Part shown: in pieces, positions 17,664 through 25,911 of the stretch
Layout of the letters: each line of letters begins with the position of its first letter
How positions within the stretch are numbered: position 1 is the stretch's first letter
Source: Pikeienuella litoralis
GTDB lineage: Bacteria; Pseudomonadota; Alphaproteobacteria; Rhodobacterales; Rhodobacteraceae
Reading direction: 5' to 3'
Length of the DNA: 64,000 bases
Assembly (NCBI RefSeq): GCF_037646705.1
Contig: NZ_JBBHER010000001.1
Location: forward strand, 179,232-243,231
The notes under the pieces: generated by a model
Told to the model about the DNA's origin: nothing
Seen by the model: the letters and a program-made list of their open reading frames with translations, nothing else
Database searches by the model: none
Program-made: the position numbers and the translations under genes

Positions 17664-19106
17664 TCAGACGTCGACTTCGGTGATGAATTTGACCCGCTGA
17701 TAGGCCTCGAGTCCCTCGATCCCGCCTTCGGAGCCATAGCCGCTCTCGTTGACGCCGCCGAACGGGGTCTCGACGGTCGAGATCCCCGGATTGTTGACGC
17801 CGACCATCCCCGCTTCAAGCTCGGCCGCCATCGTGCGCGCGACGCCGCCGTTCGAGGTCCAGACATAGGAGGCGAGGCCGAACGGAAGCGAGTTCGCCCG
17901 CTCCAGCACGTCGTCGACGCCGGTGAACGATGTGATCGGCGCCAGCGGGCCGAACGGCTCCTCGTTCATGATCATCGCGTCGTCGGGCACATCCGTCAGC
18001 ACCGTCGGCGCGAAGAAGGAGCCGACATTGCCGATCCGCGCGCCGCCGGTCCTGATCGTGGCGCCATGGTCGACGGCGTCCTTGATGAAACGGTCCATCA
18101 CTTCGATCCGCCGCTCGGCGATCAGCGGCCCCATCTCGACGCCCTCATCCATGCCGTTGCCGATCTTGACCGCCTTGGCGACCTCGGTGAACCCCTCCAC
18201 GAACTGCGAATAGACCTTCTCCTGCACATAGAAGCGCGTCGGAGAGATGCAGACCTGGCCGGCGTTGCGGAACTTGAAACCAGCCATGGTCTTGATCGCG
18301 CGGTCGACATCGGCGTCGTCGAAAACGATCACCGGGGCGTGGCCGCCGAGCTCCATCGTGCAGCGCTTCATCGTGTCCGCGGCGAGTTTCTGGAGGTGTT
18401 TGCCGACAGGGATGGAGCCGGTGAAAGACAGCTTCTTGCAGACCGGCGACGCCAGAATATGGCGGGAGACGGTGTCGGGCACGCCGAAGACGACATTGAG
18501 AACGCCGTCCGGCAGGCCCGCATCCTGAAGCGCGCGGGCGATGGCGACGGCGGTTCCGGGCGTCTCCTCCGAGGGTTTGATGATGATCGAACAGCCGGCG
18601 CCGAGCGCTCCGGCGATCTTCCGGATCGTGTTGGTGCCGGGGAAGTTCCAGGCGACGAAAGCGGCGACGGGGCCGACCGGCTCCTTGGTCGCGATCTGCC
18701 TTGCGCCGGGCATGCGGGCGGGGATGACGCGGCCATAGGCGCGCTTTCCCTCCTCGCCATACCAGCGGAAGAGATCGATGACGAAGCCGACTTCCGCCTT
18801 CGATTCGCCGAAAGGCTTGCCCTGCTCGCGCGTGAGCGTCTCCGCGACCGCGTCGATCCGGTCTTCGAGGATCCGCGCCGCGCCCTCCATCACCTTCTGC
18901 CGGGCGAGAGGGGTGGTCTTGCGCCAAGTCTCGAACCCTTTCGCGGCCGCGGCCAGCGCCATGTCCAACTCGGCGGCCGATGCGTGCGGGCAGACGCCAA
19001 GCACTTCGCCGGTGGCCGGGTTGACGATGTCTTCGCCCCCGCCCTCGCCGCCGCCTTTGCCGCGCCAGGCGCCGTCGATCAGCATCTCAATTGTCTCGTA
19101 AGCCAT
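17664..19106 (-). CDS. NAD(P)-dependent aldehyde dehydrogenase, succinate-semialdehyde type
   Basis: A 480-aa ALDH of the GabD-like group. It shows the cofactor region AFVAWNFPGTNTIRKIAGAL, the general-base Glu in MELGGHAPVIVFDDAD, the catalytic Cys in FRNAGQVCISPTRFYV and EEPFGPLAPITSF. It would oxidise a small semialdehyde, probably succinate semialdehyde, to the acid. The start at MAYETIEMLID is favoured by GGAG upstream over an earlier in-frame start 24 codons away. It is a stand-alone unit: a strong terminator lies just upstream, so its promoter must lie within about 19107-19158 or it depends on read-through. Polyamine or GABA breakdown is a plausible pathway. Confidence 0.92.
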   Translation of the reverse strand: MAYETIEMLIDGAWRGKGGGEGGGEDIVNPATGEVLGVCPHASAAELDMALAAAAKGFETWRKTTPLARQKVMEGAARILEDRIDAVAETLTREQGKPFGESKAEVGFVIDLFRWYGEEGKRAYGRVIPARMPGARQIATKEPVGPVAAFVAWNFPGTNTIRKIAGALGAGCSIIIKPSEETPGTAVAIARALQDAGLPDGVLNVVFGVPDTVSRHILASPVCKKLSFTGSIPVGKHLQKLAADTMKRCTMELGGHAPVIVFDDADVDRAIKTMAGFKFRNAGQVCISPTRFYVQEKVYSQFVEGFTEVAKAVKIGNGMDEGVEMGPLIAERRIEVMDRFIKDAVDHGATIRTGGARIGNVGSFFAPTVLTDVPDDAMIMNEEPFGPLAPITSFTGVDDVLERANSLPFGLASYVWTSNGGVARTMAAELEAGMVGVNNPGISTVETPFGGVNESGYGSEGGIEGLEAYQRVKFITEVDV

Positions 19107-19157
19107 GGCCAGCATCTCCTTTAACGAATCGGTCGTCCGGACCTTACCTTGCGGGCC

Positions 19158-19199
19158 GGAAAAGAAAACGCCCGCCACGGAGATGCGTGGCGGGCGTTC
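19158..19199 (-). terminator. Intrinsic terminator of the VPLPA-CTERM gene (copy 1 of a duplicated element)
   Basis: On the minus strand a perfect 11-bp stem, ACGCCCGCCAC and GTGGCGGGCGT, with loop GCATCTCC is followed by TTTTCTTTTCC, a good U-tract. It lies 55 bp after the stop of the VPLPA-CTERM gene. The same stem and loop recur unchanged after rplT at 20172-20205. Confidence 0.88.
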
Positions 19200-19254
19200 A
19201 AATCTTCTGGTCCGCCGGCCGGGTTTCGGGCGGGCGCGACCGGGGCGGCGCGGC

Positions 19255-19899
19255 CTACGCCTTGCGCCGCGCGACGAACCCGAGGCCGCCGATGACGAAG
19301 GCCAGCAGCGGCAGCGTCGCCGGAAGCGGGACCGCGGCCACGGGCGAGCGCTCGGTGAAGACCCGGATATAATCGCCGGGCGTGTTCGCGCGCCAGTTCA
19401 CATAGATGCGCGAGCCGGCGACCGTCACATGGTCGTCATTCTCAAGCCCGCGAAGAGTGGGATTTCTGTAAGTGACGTCGTTGTTGGCGAGAAAATCGCT
19501 CGCGCTCAACGTCCCCCTCGACGTGGCGACGCCGATGATGTCGGCGTCGAAGTCCACATAGCCCTTCTGGCGGTTGAGCTTCAGCGGATCGAAGAAGACG
19601 TAATGGGACGCGATCATTTCGCCGGCGAGCATGTCCCGGCCGATATCCACGTTCAGCGTGTCCGCAAGGACGATGTTCTGGTCCTCGTTGAAAGCGTAGA
19701 GGTTCGCGGTGTTGAATGTGTTGTTGCCGACGGTGTTGTTCGGGTTCGACTCCGAAAACGGCACCGTCAGGTTGATGAATGTCCCGGTGGCGTTGCCTGA
19801 ATAACTGGTTACTTCGCCGCCGACGATGACCGCGGAGGCGCCCCCGGCGTAGGCCAGCCCGAGCGCGCAAAGGCCCGCGAATATATAGCGATTGGACAT
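19255..19899 (-). CDS. Exported VPLPA-CTERM sorting-domain protein
   Basis: A 214-aa secreted protein. It has a signal peptide (FAGLCALGLAYAGGASA), an extracellular domain of about 150 residues rich in Asn, Thr and Ser with no recognised fold, and the C-terminal sorting signal: VPLPATLPLLAFVIGGLGFVARRKA carries the VPLPA motif, a hydrophobic helix and a basic end. In Rhodobacterales this tail is processed by an exosortase-type enzyme, which is not encoded here. It could be a surface or biofilm-matrix protein. GGGGAA precedes the ATG. It is flanked by duplicated terminators and an AT-rich upstream region, unlike its housekeeping neighbours, which suggests insertion. Confidence 0.85.
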   Translation of the reverse strand: MSNRYIFAGLCALGLAYAGGASAVIVGGEVTSYSGNATGTFINLTVPFSESNPNNTVGNNTFNTANLYAFNEDQNIVLADTLNVDIGRDMLAGEMIASHYVFFDPLKLNRQKGYVDFDADIIGVATSRGTLSASDFLANNDVTYRNPTLRGLENDDHVTVAGSRIYVNWRANTPGDYIRVFTERSPVAAVPLPATLPLLAFVIGGLGFVARRKA

Positions 19900-19935
19900 G
19901 ATTTCCCCAGTCTTTTACAAACATCCACAAATTTT

Positions 19936-19964
19936 CAGATAAGGCCGGATCACGGATTTGTCAA
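19936..19964 (-). promoter_or_regulatory. Sigma-70-like promoter of the VPLPA-CTERM gene
   Basis: On the minus strand a perfect -35 TTGACA (19964-19959), a 17-bp spacer and a -10-like TATCTG (19941-19936). Transcription would start near 19929, about 30 nt before the ATG. The -35 is excellent and the -10 only fair. Confidence 0.5.
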
Positions 19965-20165
19965 CCGAATGGCCCATGTTTGTGTGATCTGGCGCGCCTT
20001 TCATCAAGAGTCTACGCCACGTGTTCTGATTGTAAGGCTCGCTATATTGTCATTAAATTGAATTATATTGATGTATTGCAACTTAAGATTGTTTGCGTAT
20101 TGCGGCGCCGCGCCGATCCGGCCTCCCCCGCGGCGGGCGTTGGCCAGACTTCGCCCCACGCCACA

Positions 20166-20205
20166 TAAAGAGACGCCCGCCACGGAGATGCGTGGCGGGC
20201 GTCTG
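20166..20205 (-). terminator. Intrinsic terminator of rpmI-rplT (copy 2 of the duplicated element)
   Basis: On the minus strand, 24 bp after the rplT stop, a stem AGACGCCCGCCAC and GTGGCGGGCGTCT with loop GCATCTCC is followed by CTTTATG. The inner stem and loop are identical to the terminator at 19158-19199. Similarity extends about 40 bp further toward the gene on each side, so a DNA segment, not just a hairpin, was copied. Confidence 0.85.
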
Positions 20206-20229
20206 AACTTCCGGGCGCGTCGGCCAGTT

Positions 20230-20592
20230 TCAGGCGAGCGCGGCCTTCGCCTGATCGACGATCACGCCGAAGGCTGCGGGCTCGCGCACCGCGAGATCGG
20301 CGAGCACCTTGCGGTCCACTTCGATCCCGGCGACGGCGAGGCCGTTGATGAACCGCGAATAGGTCAGGCTCTCGTCATGGGCGCGGACGGCGGCGTTGAT
20401 CCGCTGAATCCAGAGGGCGCGGAAATTGCGCTTCCGCACCTTGCGGTCGCGGGTCGCGTATTCCTGCGCCTTGTCGACCGCCTGTTTGGCGACGCGGATG
20501 ACGTTCTTGCGCCGGCCGTAATAACCGGCGGCGGCCTTGCGGATCTTGGCGTGGCGGGCGTGCGTGGTGACGCCGCGTTTGGTTCGTGACAT
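20230..20592 (-). CDS. rplT: Large ribosomal subunit protein bL20
   Basis: A 120-aa basic protein matching bL20 over its full length: MSRTKRGVTTHARHAKI at the N-terminus, YYGRRKNVIRVAKQAV, RDRKVRKRNFRALWIQRINAA and the C-terminal LADLAVREPAAFGVIVDQ. It is needed early in 50S assembly, and in many bacteria it represses its own operon. It lies 17 bp behind rpmI in the conserved order. infC does not precede rpmI here. Confidence 0.98.
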   Translation of the reverse strand: MSRTKRGVTTHARHAKIRKAAAGYYGRRKNVIRVAKQAVDKAQEYATRDRKVRKRNFRALWIQRINAAVRAHDESLTYSRFINGLAVAGIEVDRKVLADLAVREPAAFGVIVDQAKAALA

Positions 20593-20609
20593 GTCTCAGC
20601 GCTCCCGGG

Positions 20610-20807
20610 TCAGCCGTAGGGCATGAATTTCTTGACGATCCGCGCATCGGCCTCGGACAGGGTCCTGGTGCCGCGCGCGTTGCGGAGAAACTTGTTCGTC
20701 CGCTTGATCATCCCATGACGTTTGCCCGCGTGTTGACCGCGGACAAGCCCGGTCGCCGTGAGCTTGAATCGCTTCTTGGCGCTTGATTTCGTCTTCATCT
20801 TGGGCAT
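20610..20807 (-). CDS. rpmI: Large ribosomal subunit protein bL35
   Basis: A 65-aa bL35: MPKMKTKSSAKKRFKLTATG, KRHGMIKRTNKFLRNARGT and a terminal KKFMPYG. GAGAGGAGA precedes the ATG. It is the first gene of the rpmI-rplT unit, behind a good sigma-70-type promoter about 75 bp upstream. The leader of about 70 nt could carry the autoregulatory bL20 site known from other bacteria, but no specific fold was traced. Confidence 0.98.
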   Translation of the reverse strand: MPKMKTKSSAKKRFKLTATGLVRGQHAGKRHGMIKRTNKFLRNARGTRTLSEADARIVKKFMPYG

Positions 20808-20884
20808 TTCGATCTCCTCTCGTGTGAAGAGCGTTCAGGAACCGCTCGGCAGCCCTTTGGCCGGCGGTCCCGCTCAGATCGCGG

Positions 20885-20913
20885 TCTATATGGGAATGCG
20901 TGAGAAGGCGCAA
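20885..20913 (-). promoter_or_regulatory. Sigma-70 promoter of rpmI-rplT
   Basis: On the minus strand TTGCGC (20913-20908) and TATAGA (20890-20885) are separated by exactly 17 bp. The start point would be near 20878, giving a leader of about 70 nt before rpmI. It partly abuts the 3' end of fliM, which is read in the same direction. Confidence 0.65.
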
Positions 20914-20927
20914 GCGACGGTCGGCGC

Positions 20928-21908
20928 TCAGCGCCGCGCCGCATACGGCATGAGATTGTTCGTGAACTCCGCGTCCGGCGGCGTGGCGATCTTGACCGCG
21001 CGCCGTCCGTCCACGACCCCCAGCGCGCCGGCGGCGAGGTCGGGCGCTCCGGCGACGCCCTTCGGGGTGTCGATCCGGAGCCTGACCTGCATCCGCGTCT
21101 CCGACGGCAACGGCAGCACCACGCCCGGCGTGAGTTCGCCAATTTCGCTGACGGTCAGGGTCAATTCGTGGAGAACGCCGATCAGCCGGTATTCCGCCAT
21201 CTGCGCGGCCGCGAGCATGGTCGATGTCCAGATCGCGTCCGGCGCCGACGATTCGCCGATGAGAGGGCGTTTCGACGCGGCCGCCTTCTCCACCGCCCGG
21301 TACATGTCGAGAACCCCGAGCGGCGTCACGAACGAGAAGACCGAAGGCTCCATCTCGCCGCCCAGCCCGAGCGTGAGCCGGAACGCCAATGTGTCCAGAT
21401 CGTCGGGCGCTTCGGCCAGAGATGTCGCCTTTCGGGCGAAGCGGACGAAATCAACCGCGAGACCGCCTTCCGGGCGGGGGCCGGGCGCGACGGCGCGCTC
21501 GAAGCAATCGATGACGTCCTCGGCGAATCCGGCGATCAGCGCCTCGTCGATCGCGGTCGGCATCCGGCCCGGAGAGACCGCCGCGCCGGGGGCGCCGGTC
21601 AGCGCTTCGACCACGCGATGCACCAAGGGCGCGCTCAGCGTCAGAACGCCGCCTAGCTGGCCGGCGCGCGTCTCCGCCACGCCGTAAAGCGCCGGCTCCT
21701 CGGCGTCTCCCAGCGCCGCCGCGAGCTTCATCATCTTTGGAGCCGCAATGGTGACGGAGACCGGCCCCCCAAGCGATACGCGGAGCCGCTCCTCCAGCAG
21801 CCGGGCGAAGAGATCGCTGACGAATCCACTGTCGCGCAGCGGCGGCCGGCTGCTCCGCGCCACGCCGATTTTCCGCCTGATCGTCGCATGGGGAACTGCG
21901 CCCGTCAT
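20928..21908 (-). CDS. fliM: Flagellar motor switch protein FliM (divergent type)
   Basis: A 326-aa protein best read as FliM. It has a central CheC-like middle domain (about 45-225) and a C-terminal SpoA domain of about 75 residues (VLHELTLTVSEIGELTPGVVLPLPSE...). The N-terminus begins MTGAVPHATIRRKIGVARS and lacks the LSQxEIDALL-type CheY-P-binding peptide of enteric FliM; the IRRK start is typical of the second, CtrA-controlled flagellar system of Rhodobacterales. FliM forms the C-ring with FliG and FliN and sets rotation. It is divergent from motB across a 134-bp gap. Confidence 0.75.
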   Translation of the reverse strand: MTGAVPHATIRRKIGVARSSRPPLRDSGFVSDLFARLLEERLRVSLGGPVSVTIAAPKMMKLAAALGDAEEPALYGVAETRAGQLGGVLTLSAPLVHRVVEALTGAPGAAVSPGRMPTAIDEALIAGFAEDVIDCFERAVAPGPRPEGGLAVDFVRFARKATSLAEAPDDLDTLAFRLTLGLGGEMEPSVFSFVTPLGVLDMYRAVEKAAASKRPLIGESSAPDAIWTSTMLAAAQMAEYRLIGVLHELTLTVSEIGELTPGVVLPLPSETRMQVRLRIDTPKGVAGAPDLAAGALGVVDGRRAVKIATPPDAEFTNNLMPYAARR

Positions 21909-22042
21909 CTTTCACTCCCGCGGTTGTCTGCGGCCCGATCTATCGAGCCTCCACCTTGCGATTCCTTTAATTAAAGCCGCCGAAACGCTTTCTTAGGCGG
22001 AAGGCGACGATAAGGGCGCGAAGACAGAGCACGGAGGCCGCG

Positions 22043-22882
22043 ATGGCGGATGGCAAGAACGATCTGCGCCCGATCATCAAGCGAAAGAAGATCGCCGTGA
22101 GCGGCGGCCATCATGGCGGCGCCTGGAAGGTCGCCTATGCGGATTTCGTGACCGCGATGATGGCGTTCTTTCTTCTCATGTGGCTGCTGAACGCGACGAC
22201 CGAGAGCCAGCGCAAGGGAATTGCGGATTATTTCGCGCCGAGCATTCCGATTTCGCCGATCTCCGGCGGCGGCGACGGCGTTCTGGTGGGCGATACGATG
22301 TTTTCACGCGACACGCTGGCGCGCGACGGCGTCGGCGGGGCGCGCGTCACCGCCAATGAGGGAGAAAAGGACAAGATCGGCGCGGCGTTGACCGATTCGG
22401 AGGCGCCGCTGGCCGAACTCGAATCGCTTCTCCTGGGCAAATCCGGCGAGAGCGACGTCGCGGACGATCTTCTGAGCCATATCGTCACCCGCATCACCGA
22501 CGAGGGGTTGGTGATCGATATCTTCGCCAAGGAGGGCCAGCCGCTGTTTCTGGTCGGCTCTGATCAACCGACGTCGAAAATGCAGGCGATTCTGGCGATG
22601 GTCGGGGAGGTGATCGACCTCGTCTCCAACGGCGTCGCGATCAGCGGCCACACGGACGCGGCGCCGTTCGCAGAGACCGGACCTGACGCGACGAGCGACA
22701 ATTGGCGCCTTTCATCGGCGCGCGCCGACGCGGCGCGAAGGGCGCTCCTGGCCGCGGATGTGGAGCCGAGCCGGTTTCGGCGCGTCACGGGCGAGGCGGA
22801 CCGCGATCTCGCCCTGCCGAGCGCGCCGCTGGACCCGAGAAACCGGCGCGTGACGGTGACGTTGCTCCGCTCCGACCGGTAA
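22043..22882 (+). CDS. motB: Flagellar stator protein MotB
   Basis: A 279-aa stator subunit. HHGGAWKVAYADFVTAMMAF leads into one membrane helix (FVTAMMAFFLLMWLLNAT); the Asp of YADF is the proton-carrying residue. A plug and linker follow, then a C-terminal OmpA-type peptidoglycan-binding domain (about 155-279: GVAISGHTDAAPF, NWRLSSARADAARRALL, RVTGEADRDLALPSAPLDPRNRRVTVTLL in order). It anchors the proton channel around the motor. motA is not in the window. ACGGAGG precedes the ATG. It heads the run flgE-flgK-flgL-flgI. Confidence 0.95.
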   Translation: MADGKNDLRPIIKRKKIAVSGGHHGGAWKVAYADFVTAMMAFFLLMWLLNATTESQRKGIADYFAPSIPISPISGGGDGVLVGDTMFSRDTLARDGVGGARVTANEGEKDKIGAALTDSEAPLAELESLLLGKSGESDVADDLLSHIVTRITDEGLVIDIFAKEGQPLFLVGSDQPTSKMQAILAMVGEVIDLVSNGVAISGHTDAAPFAETGPDATSDNWRLSSARADAARRALLAADVEPSRFRRVTGEADRDLALPSAPLDPRNRRVTVTLLRSDR

Positions 22883-23047
22883 CGCCGGTTTGGTTCAAAT
22901 TACGGACACCGCTTTACGAAAGCTAAAGAAACCCGAGCGCAGATTGAGCAAGGGCCAGCATGGCCCGGCTCTATGCGGCGCCCGACCCGGCGCCAGGGGC
23001 CCCTGCGCCACGCGCCATTACGGCGCTTCATCGAAGAAGGAACGGCG

Positions 23048-24361
23048 ATGACGCTTTCATCCTCACTGAACGCCGGCGTAGCCGGGCTCAACGTGAATTC
23101 GAGCAAGCTGGGCACGATCTCCGACAATATCGCGAATTCGCAGACCGCGGGCTACAAACGGGCCGACACGCAGTTCTCTTCGCTTGTCGTCACCGAATCG
23201 GGGGGCGGCAAATATGCGGCGGGGGGCGTTCGGGCGACGTCCTTTCGTCAGGTGGACGCGCGCGGCGGGCTGATCACGTCGGAGAACCCCACCGACCTCG
23301 CCATCGGCGGACGGGGGCTTCTGCCGGTGACGCCGGTCTCTTCGCTGAACAGCGCGGATGGCGCGCTTCCGGTGCAGTTCGTCACCACCGGCTCGTTCCG
23401 GCCGGATGAGAACGGCGTCCTGACCTCCGCGTCGGGGCAGGTTCTTCTCGGGTGGCCGGCGGACCGCGACGGCACGATCCTGGCCTTCCCGCGCGACAAC
23501 ACCAATGGGCTGGAGCCGGTGCAGATCAGCAACGGCGCGCTGGTCGGCTCGCCGACCTCGAAGATCGGGCTCGGCGTCAATCTGCCGGCGCAGGAGAGCC
23601 GGGCCGGCGCGAGCGGCGCGGCGCTCCCGCTGTCGATCGAGTATTTCGACAATCTGAGCGCGACGCAGTCGCTCGATTTCACCTTCACGCCGACGATCCC
23701 GCCGACGGGCGCCTCGAACCAATGGACGGTCGAGATCAGCGACTCGCAGAGCGATCCCCTCTCGAATCCTATCGAGAGCTTCCTCGTCGATTTTGACACC
23801 ACGTTCGCCGCGGGCGGGTCTATCGATAATGTCGCCACCCTGACCGGTACTGGAACCTATGACTCAAATACGGGGATTTACAGCTTCATGACCGGAGGCG
23901 GGCCGATCGAACTGGATATCGGCAAGCCGGGCGGCAATTCGGGGCTGACGCAGCTCGCGTCCGAATTCGGCCCCACCGGCATAACCAAGGACGGGTCCAC
24001 AGCAGGGTCTCTTTCCAGCATCGACGTCGATGAGAACGGTTTCGTTCGCGGCGTGTTCGAAGGCGGTTTCGTCCGCACGCTTTATCAGGTCCCGGTCGCC
24101 GACTTCCCCAATCTGAACGGAATGCGCGCGACCGACGGCCAGGCGTTCCTCGCCTCTCCGGATAGCGGCGCGATGTTCCTCTGGGACGCGGGGGATGGCC
24201 CGACCGGCGCCGTGGTCAGTTTCGCGCAGGAGGGGTCGACCTCGGACATCGCCGCGGAGCTCACCTCGCTCATCACCACGCAGCGCGCCTATTCGTCCAA
24301 CGCGACGGTGATCCGGACGGTCGACGAGATGTTGCAGGAAACCACGAATATCAAACGCTGA
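23048..24361 (+). CDS. flgE: Flagellar hook protein FlgE
   Basis: A 437-aa hook subunit. It has the axial-protein N-terminus SSSLNAGVAGLNVNSSKLGT followed by ISDNIANSQTAGYKRADTQF, and a C-terminal coiled coil ending TSLITTQRAYSSNATVIRTV...LQETTNIKR. The middle is a hypervariable surface domain (about 150-340). It polymerises into the curved hook after export. The start is set by AAGGA 6 nt before ATG 23048; an earlier in-frame codon adds an unrelated Arg-rich stretch. Confidence 0.95.
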   Translation: MTLSSSLNAGVAGLNVNSSKLGTISDNIANSQTAGYKRADTQFSSLVVTESGGGKYAAGGVRATSFRQVDARGGLITSENPTDLAIGGRGLLPVTPVSSLNSADGALPVQFVTTGSFRPDENGVLTSASGQVLLGWPADRDGTILAFPRDNTNGLEPVQISNGALVGSPTSKIGLGVNLPAQESRAGASGAALPLSIEYFDNLSATQSLDFTFTPTIPPTGASNQWTVEISDSQSDPLSNPIESFLVDFDTTFAAGGSIDNVATLTGTGTYDSNTGIYSFMTGGGPIELDIGKPGGNSGLTQLASEFGPTGITKDGSTAGSLSSIDVDENGFVRGVFEGGFVRTLYQVPVADFPNLNGMRATDGQAFLASPDSGAMFLWDAGDGPTGAVVSFAQEGSTSDIAAELTSLITTQRAYSSNATVIRTVDEMLQETTNIKR

Positions 24362-24416
24362 GGCGCGGGCCGAGCCAGACTGACGGCGGTGGTCCGCTCA
24401 TGGGAAGGATAAAACG

Positions 24417-25883
24417 ATGACCCTCTCTCTGGCCCTGTCCAACGCCGTCAGCGGCATTCGCGCGACGACGCTGCAGACAGAGCTGATTTCGAACAACATC
24501 TCCAATGCGCTGACCGAGGGCTATGGCAGGCGCGAGGCCGCGCTTTCCGTCGCGGCGGTCGGCGGGGTGGGGGGCGGCGTTCGAACCGACGCCGTCGTCC
24601 GGGCGTCCGCGCCCGGGGTGCAGGCGGCGTTCCGGATCTCCGCCGCCGGCGCCGGCGACGCCGACGCGCGCGCGGCGGCGATGGCGCGGATCGCGGATGC
24701 GGTTGGCGAGCCAGGCGAGGTCGGGGCGTTGGCGACGGCGGCCGACCGGCTCGACTCGGCCATCGCCGCCGCCGCCGACACGCCTGAAAGCGGCGCGCTT
24801 CTGGCCGATGTGGTCTTCGCCTCGAACGGCTACGCCGCGGCGATCAACCGGATCGCGGCCGAGACGATGGCGCTCCGCACCGAGGCGGACAGCTCGATCG
24901 CCTCGCAGGTGCGCACGCTCAACGACACGCTGACCAAGGTCCAGTCCCTGAACGCGGAGATAAAGGGGCGCTCCATCGGCGGCGGCGACATTTCCGCGCT
25001 GGAGGATCAGCGCGACCGGCTGATCAGGAACGTCTCCGGGATGATCCCGATCAAGGTCGTGCCGCGGGAGTTCGGAACGGTCGCGCTCTTTGCGAAGAAC
25101 GGCGCGCAGCTTCTGGACGGAAAGGTGTTCGAGCTGGGCTTTGAGCCGACCGCGCTGGTGACCCCGGAGAAGTCCCTGGGGAACGGCGCGCTGTCAGGCC
25201 TGACGATCAACGGCATTCCGGTCCCGATCGGCTCCGGCAATGGGCGGGGGCTGCTCGATGGCGGCTCGCTCAGCGCGACCTTCGAGCTCCGCGACAACGT
25301 GATCCCGGAGATTTCCGCGACTCTCGACGATCTCGCGGCGGATCTCATCACCCGGACGCAAGGCCTCGCCGCGGACCCGACGCTCGGGCCGGGGGACGCC
25401 GGGCTCTTCACCGATGACGGCGCCGCGTTCGACCCGGCGGATCTCGTAGGCGTTTCCCTCCGGCTCTCGATCAATCCCGAGGTCGATCCGGCGGAGAACG
25501 GCGAGGTCTTTCGGATCCGCGACGGCATTGGCGCGGCGACGCCCGGCGATGTCGGCGCCTCCGGCGTTCTTCGCGGGCTTCAGGATGCGCTTGGCGGCCT
25601 TGTCGCCGCGCCGGCGGGATCCGGGATCACCGGGCGGCGCGACGCGGCGGGATTCGCGATGGAGTTCAGCGGCTCCGCCCTTTCGGCCGCTTCGGCGGCG
25701 GATGGCGAAGCCGCGTTCCTGCGCGGCCAGAACGATGAGCTCAGCGATGCGCTCGTCGCCCGGACCGGCGTCGACTCCGATCAGGAGCTGGCGCGCCTTC
25801 TGGTGGTCGAGCAGGCGTTCGCCGCAAACGCGCGCGTCGTGCAGGTTGTCGATGACCTTCTCGAAATTCTGACCAGACTCTGA
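24417..25883 (+). CDS. flgK: Flagellar hook-associated protein 1 (FlgK)
   Basis: A 488-aa hook-filament junction protein: LALSNAVSGIRATTLQTELI, SNNISNALTEGYGRREAALS and a C-terminal helix ending LLVVEQAFAANARVVQVVDDLLEIL, both axial D0 signatures. The centre has ALEDQRDRLIRNVSGMIPIKV, typical of FlgK. It joins the hook to the filament with FlgL. A ribosome site (GGAAGGA) sits before the ATG. It lies 55 bp behind flgE and 28 bp ahead of flgL. Confidence 0.95.
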   Translation: MTLSLALSNAVSGIRATTLQTELISNNISNALTEGYGRREAALSVAAVGGVGGGVRTDAVVRASAPGVQAAFRISAAGAGDADARAAAMARIADAVGEPGEVGALATAADRLDSAIAAAADTPESGALLADVVFASNGYAAAINRIAAETMALRTEADSSIASQVRTLNDTLTKVQSLNAEIKGRSIGGGDISALEDQRDRLIRNVSGMIPIKVVPREFGTVALFAKNGAQLLDGKVFELGFEPTALVTPEKSLGNGALSGLTINGIPVPIGSGNGRGLLDGGSLSATFELRDNVIPEISATLDDLAADLITRTQGLAADPTLGPGDAGLFTDDGAAFDPADLVGVSLRLSINPEVDPAENGEVFRIRDGIGAATPGDVGASGVLRGLQDALGGLVAAPAGSGITGRRDAAGFAMEFSGSALSAASAADGEAAFLRGQNDELSDALVARTGVDSDQELARLLVVEQAFAANARVVQVVDDLLEILTRL

Positions 25884-25911
25884 CCGTCCTGATTCCGAAG
25901 GGAACGAGCGC

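Larger units (their letters stand above)
19900..20229. other. AT-rich spacer upstream of the VPLPA-CTERM gene
   Basis: 330 bases with no convincing gene. About 19905-20105 is strikingly AT-rich against the GC-rich window. It contains the promoter of the VPLPA-CTERM gene at the left and the rplT terminator at the right. A 62-codon frame at 19980-20168 on the plus strand has no ribosome site or recognisable domain. The composition suggests foreign origin or a bent regulatory region. Confidence 0.6.

Noticed and set aside
22885..22905. tRNA T-loop-like sequence (GGTTCAAAT) after motB
   Set aside because: No acceptor stem, D-arm or anticodon arm can be folded around it.
22958..22980. Sigma-54 promoter ahead of flgE (TGGCCCGG...TATGC)
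   Set aside because: The GG and GC elements are 11 rather than 10 bp apart, and the -12 TTGC is not matched.
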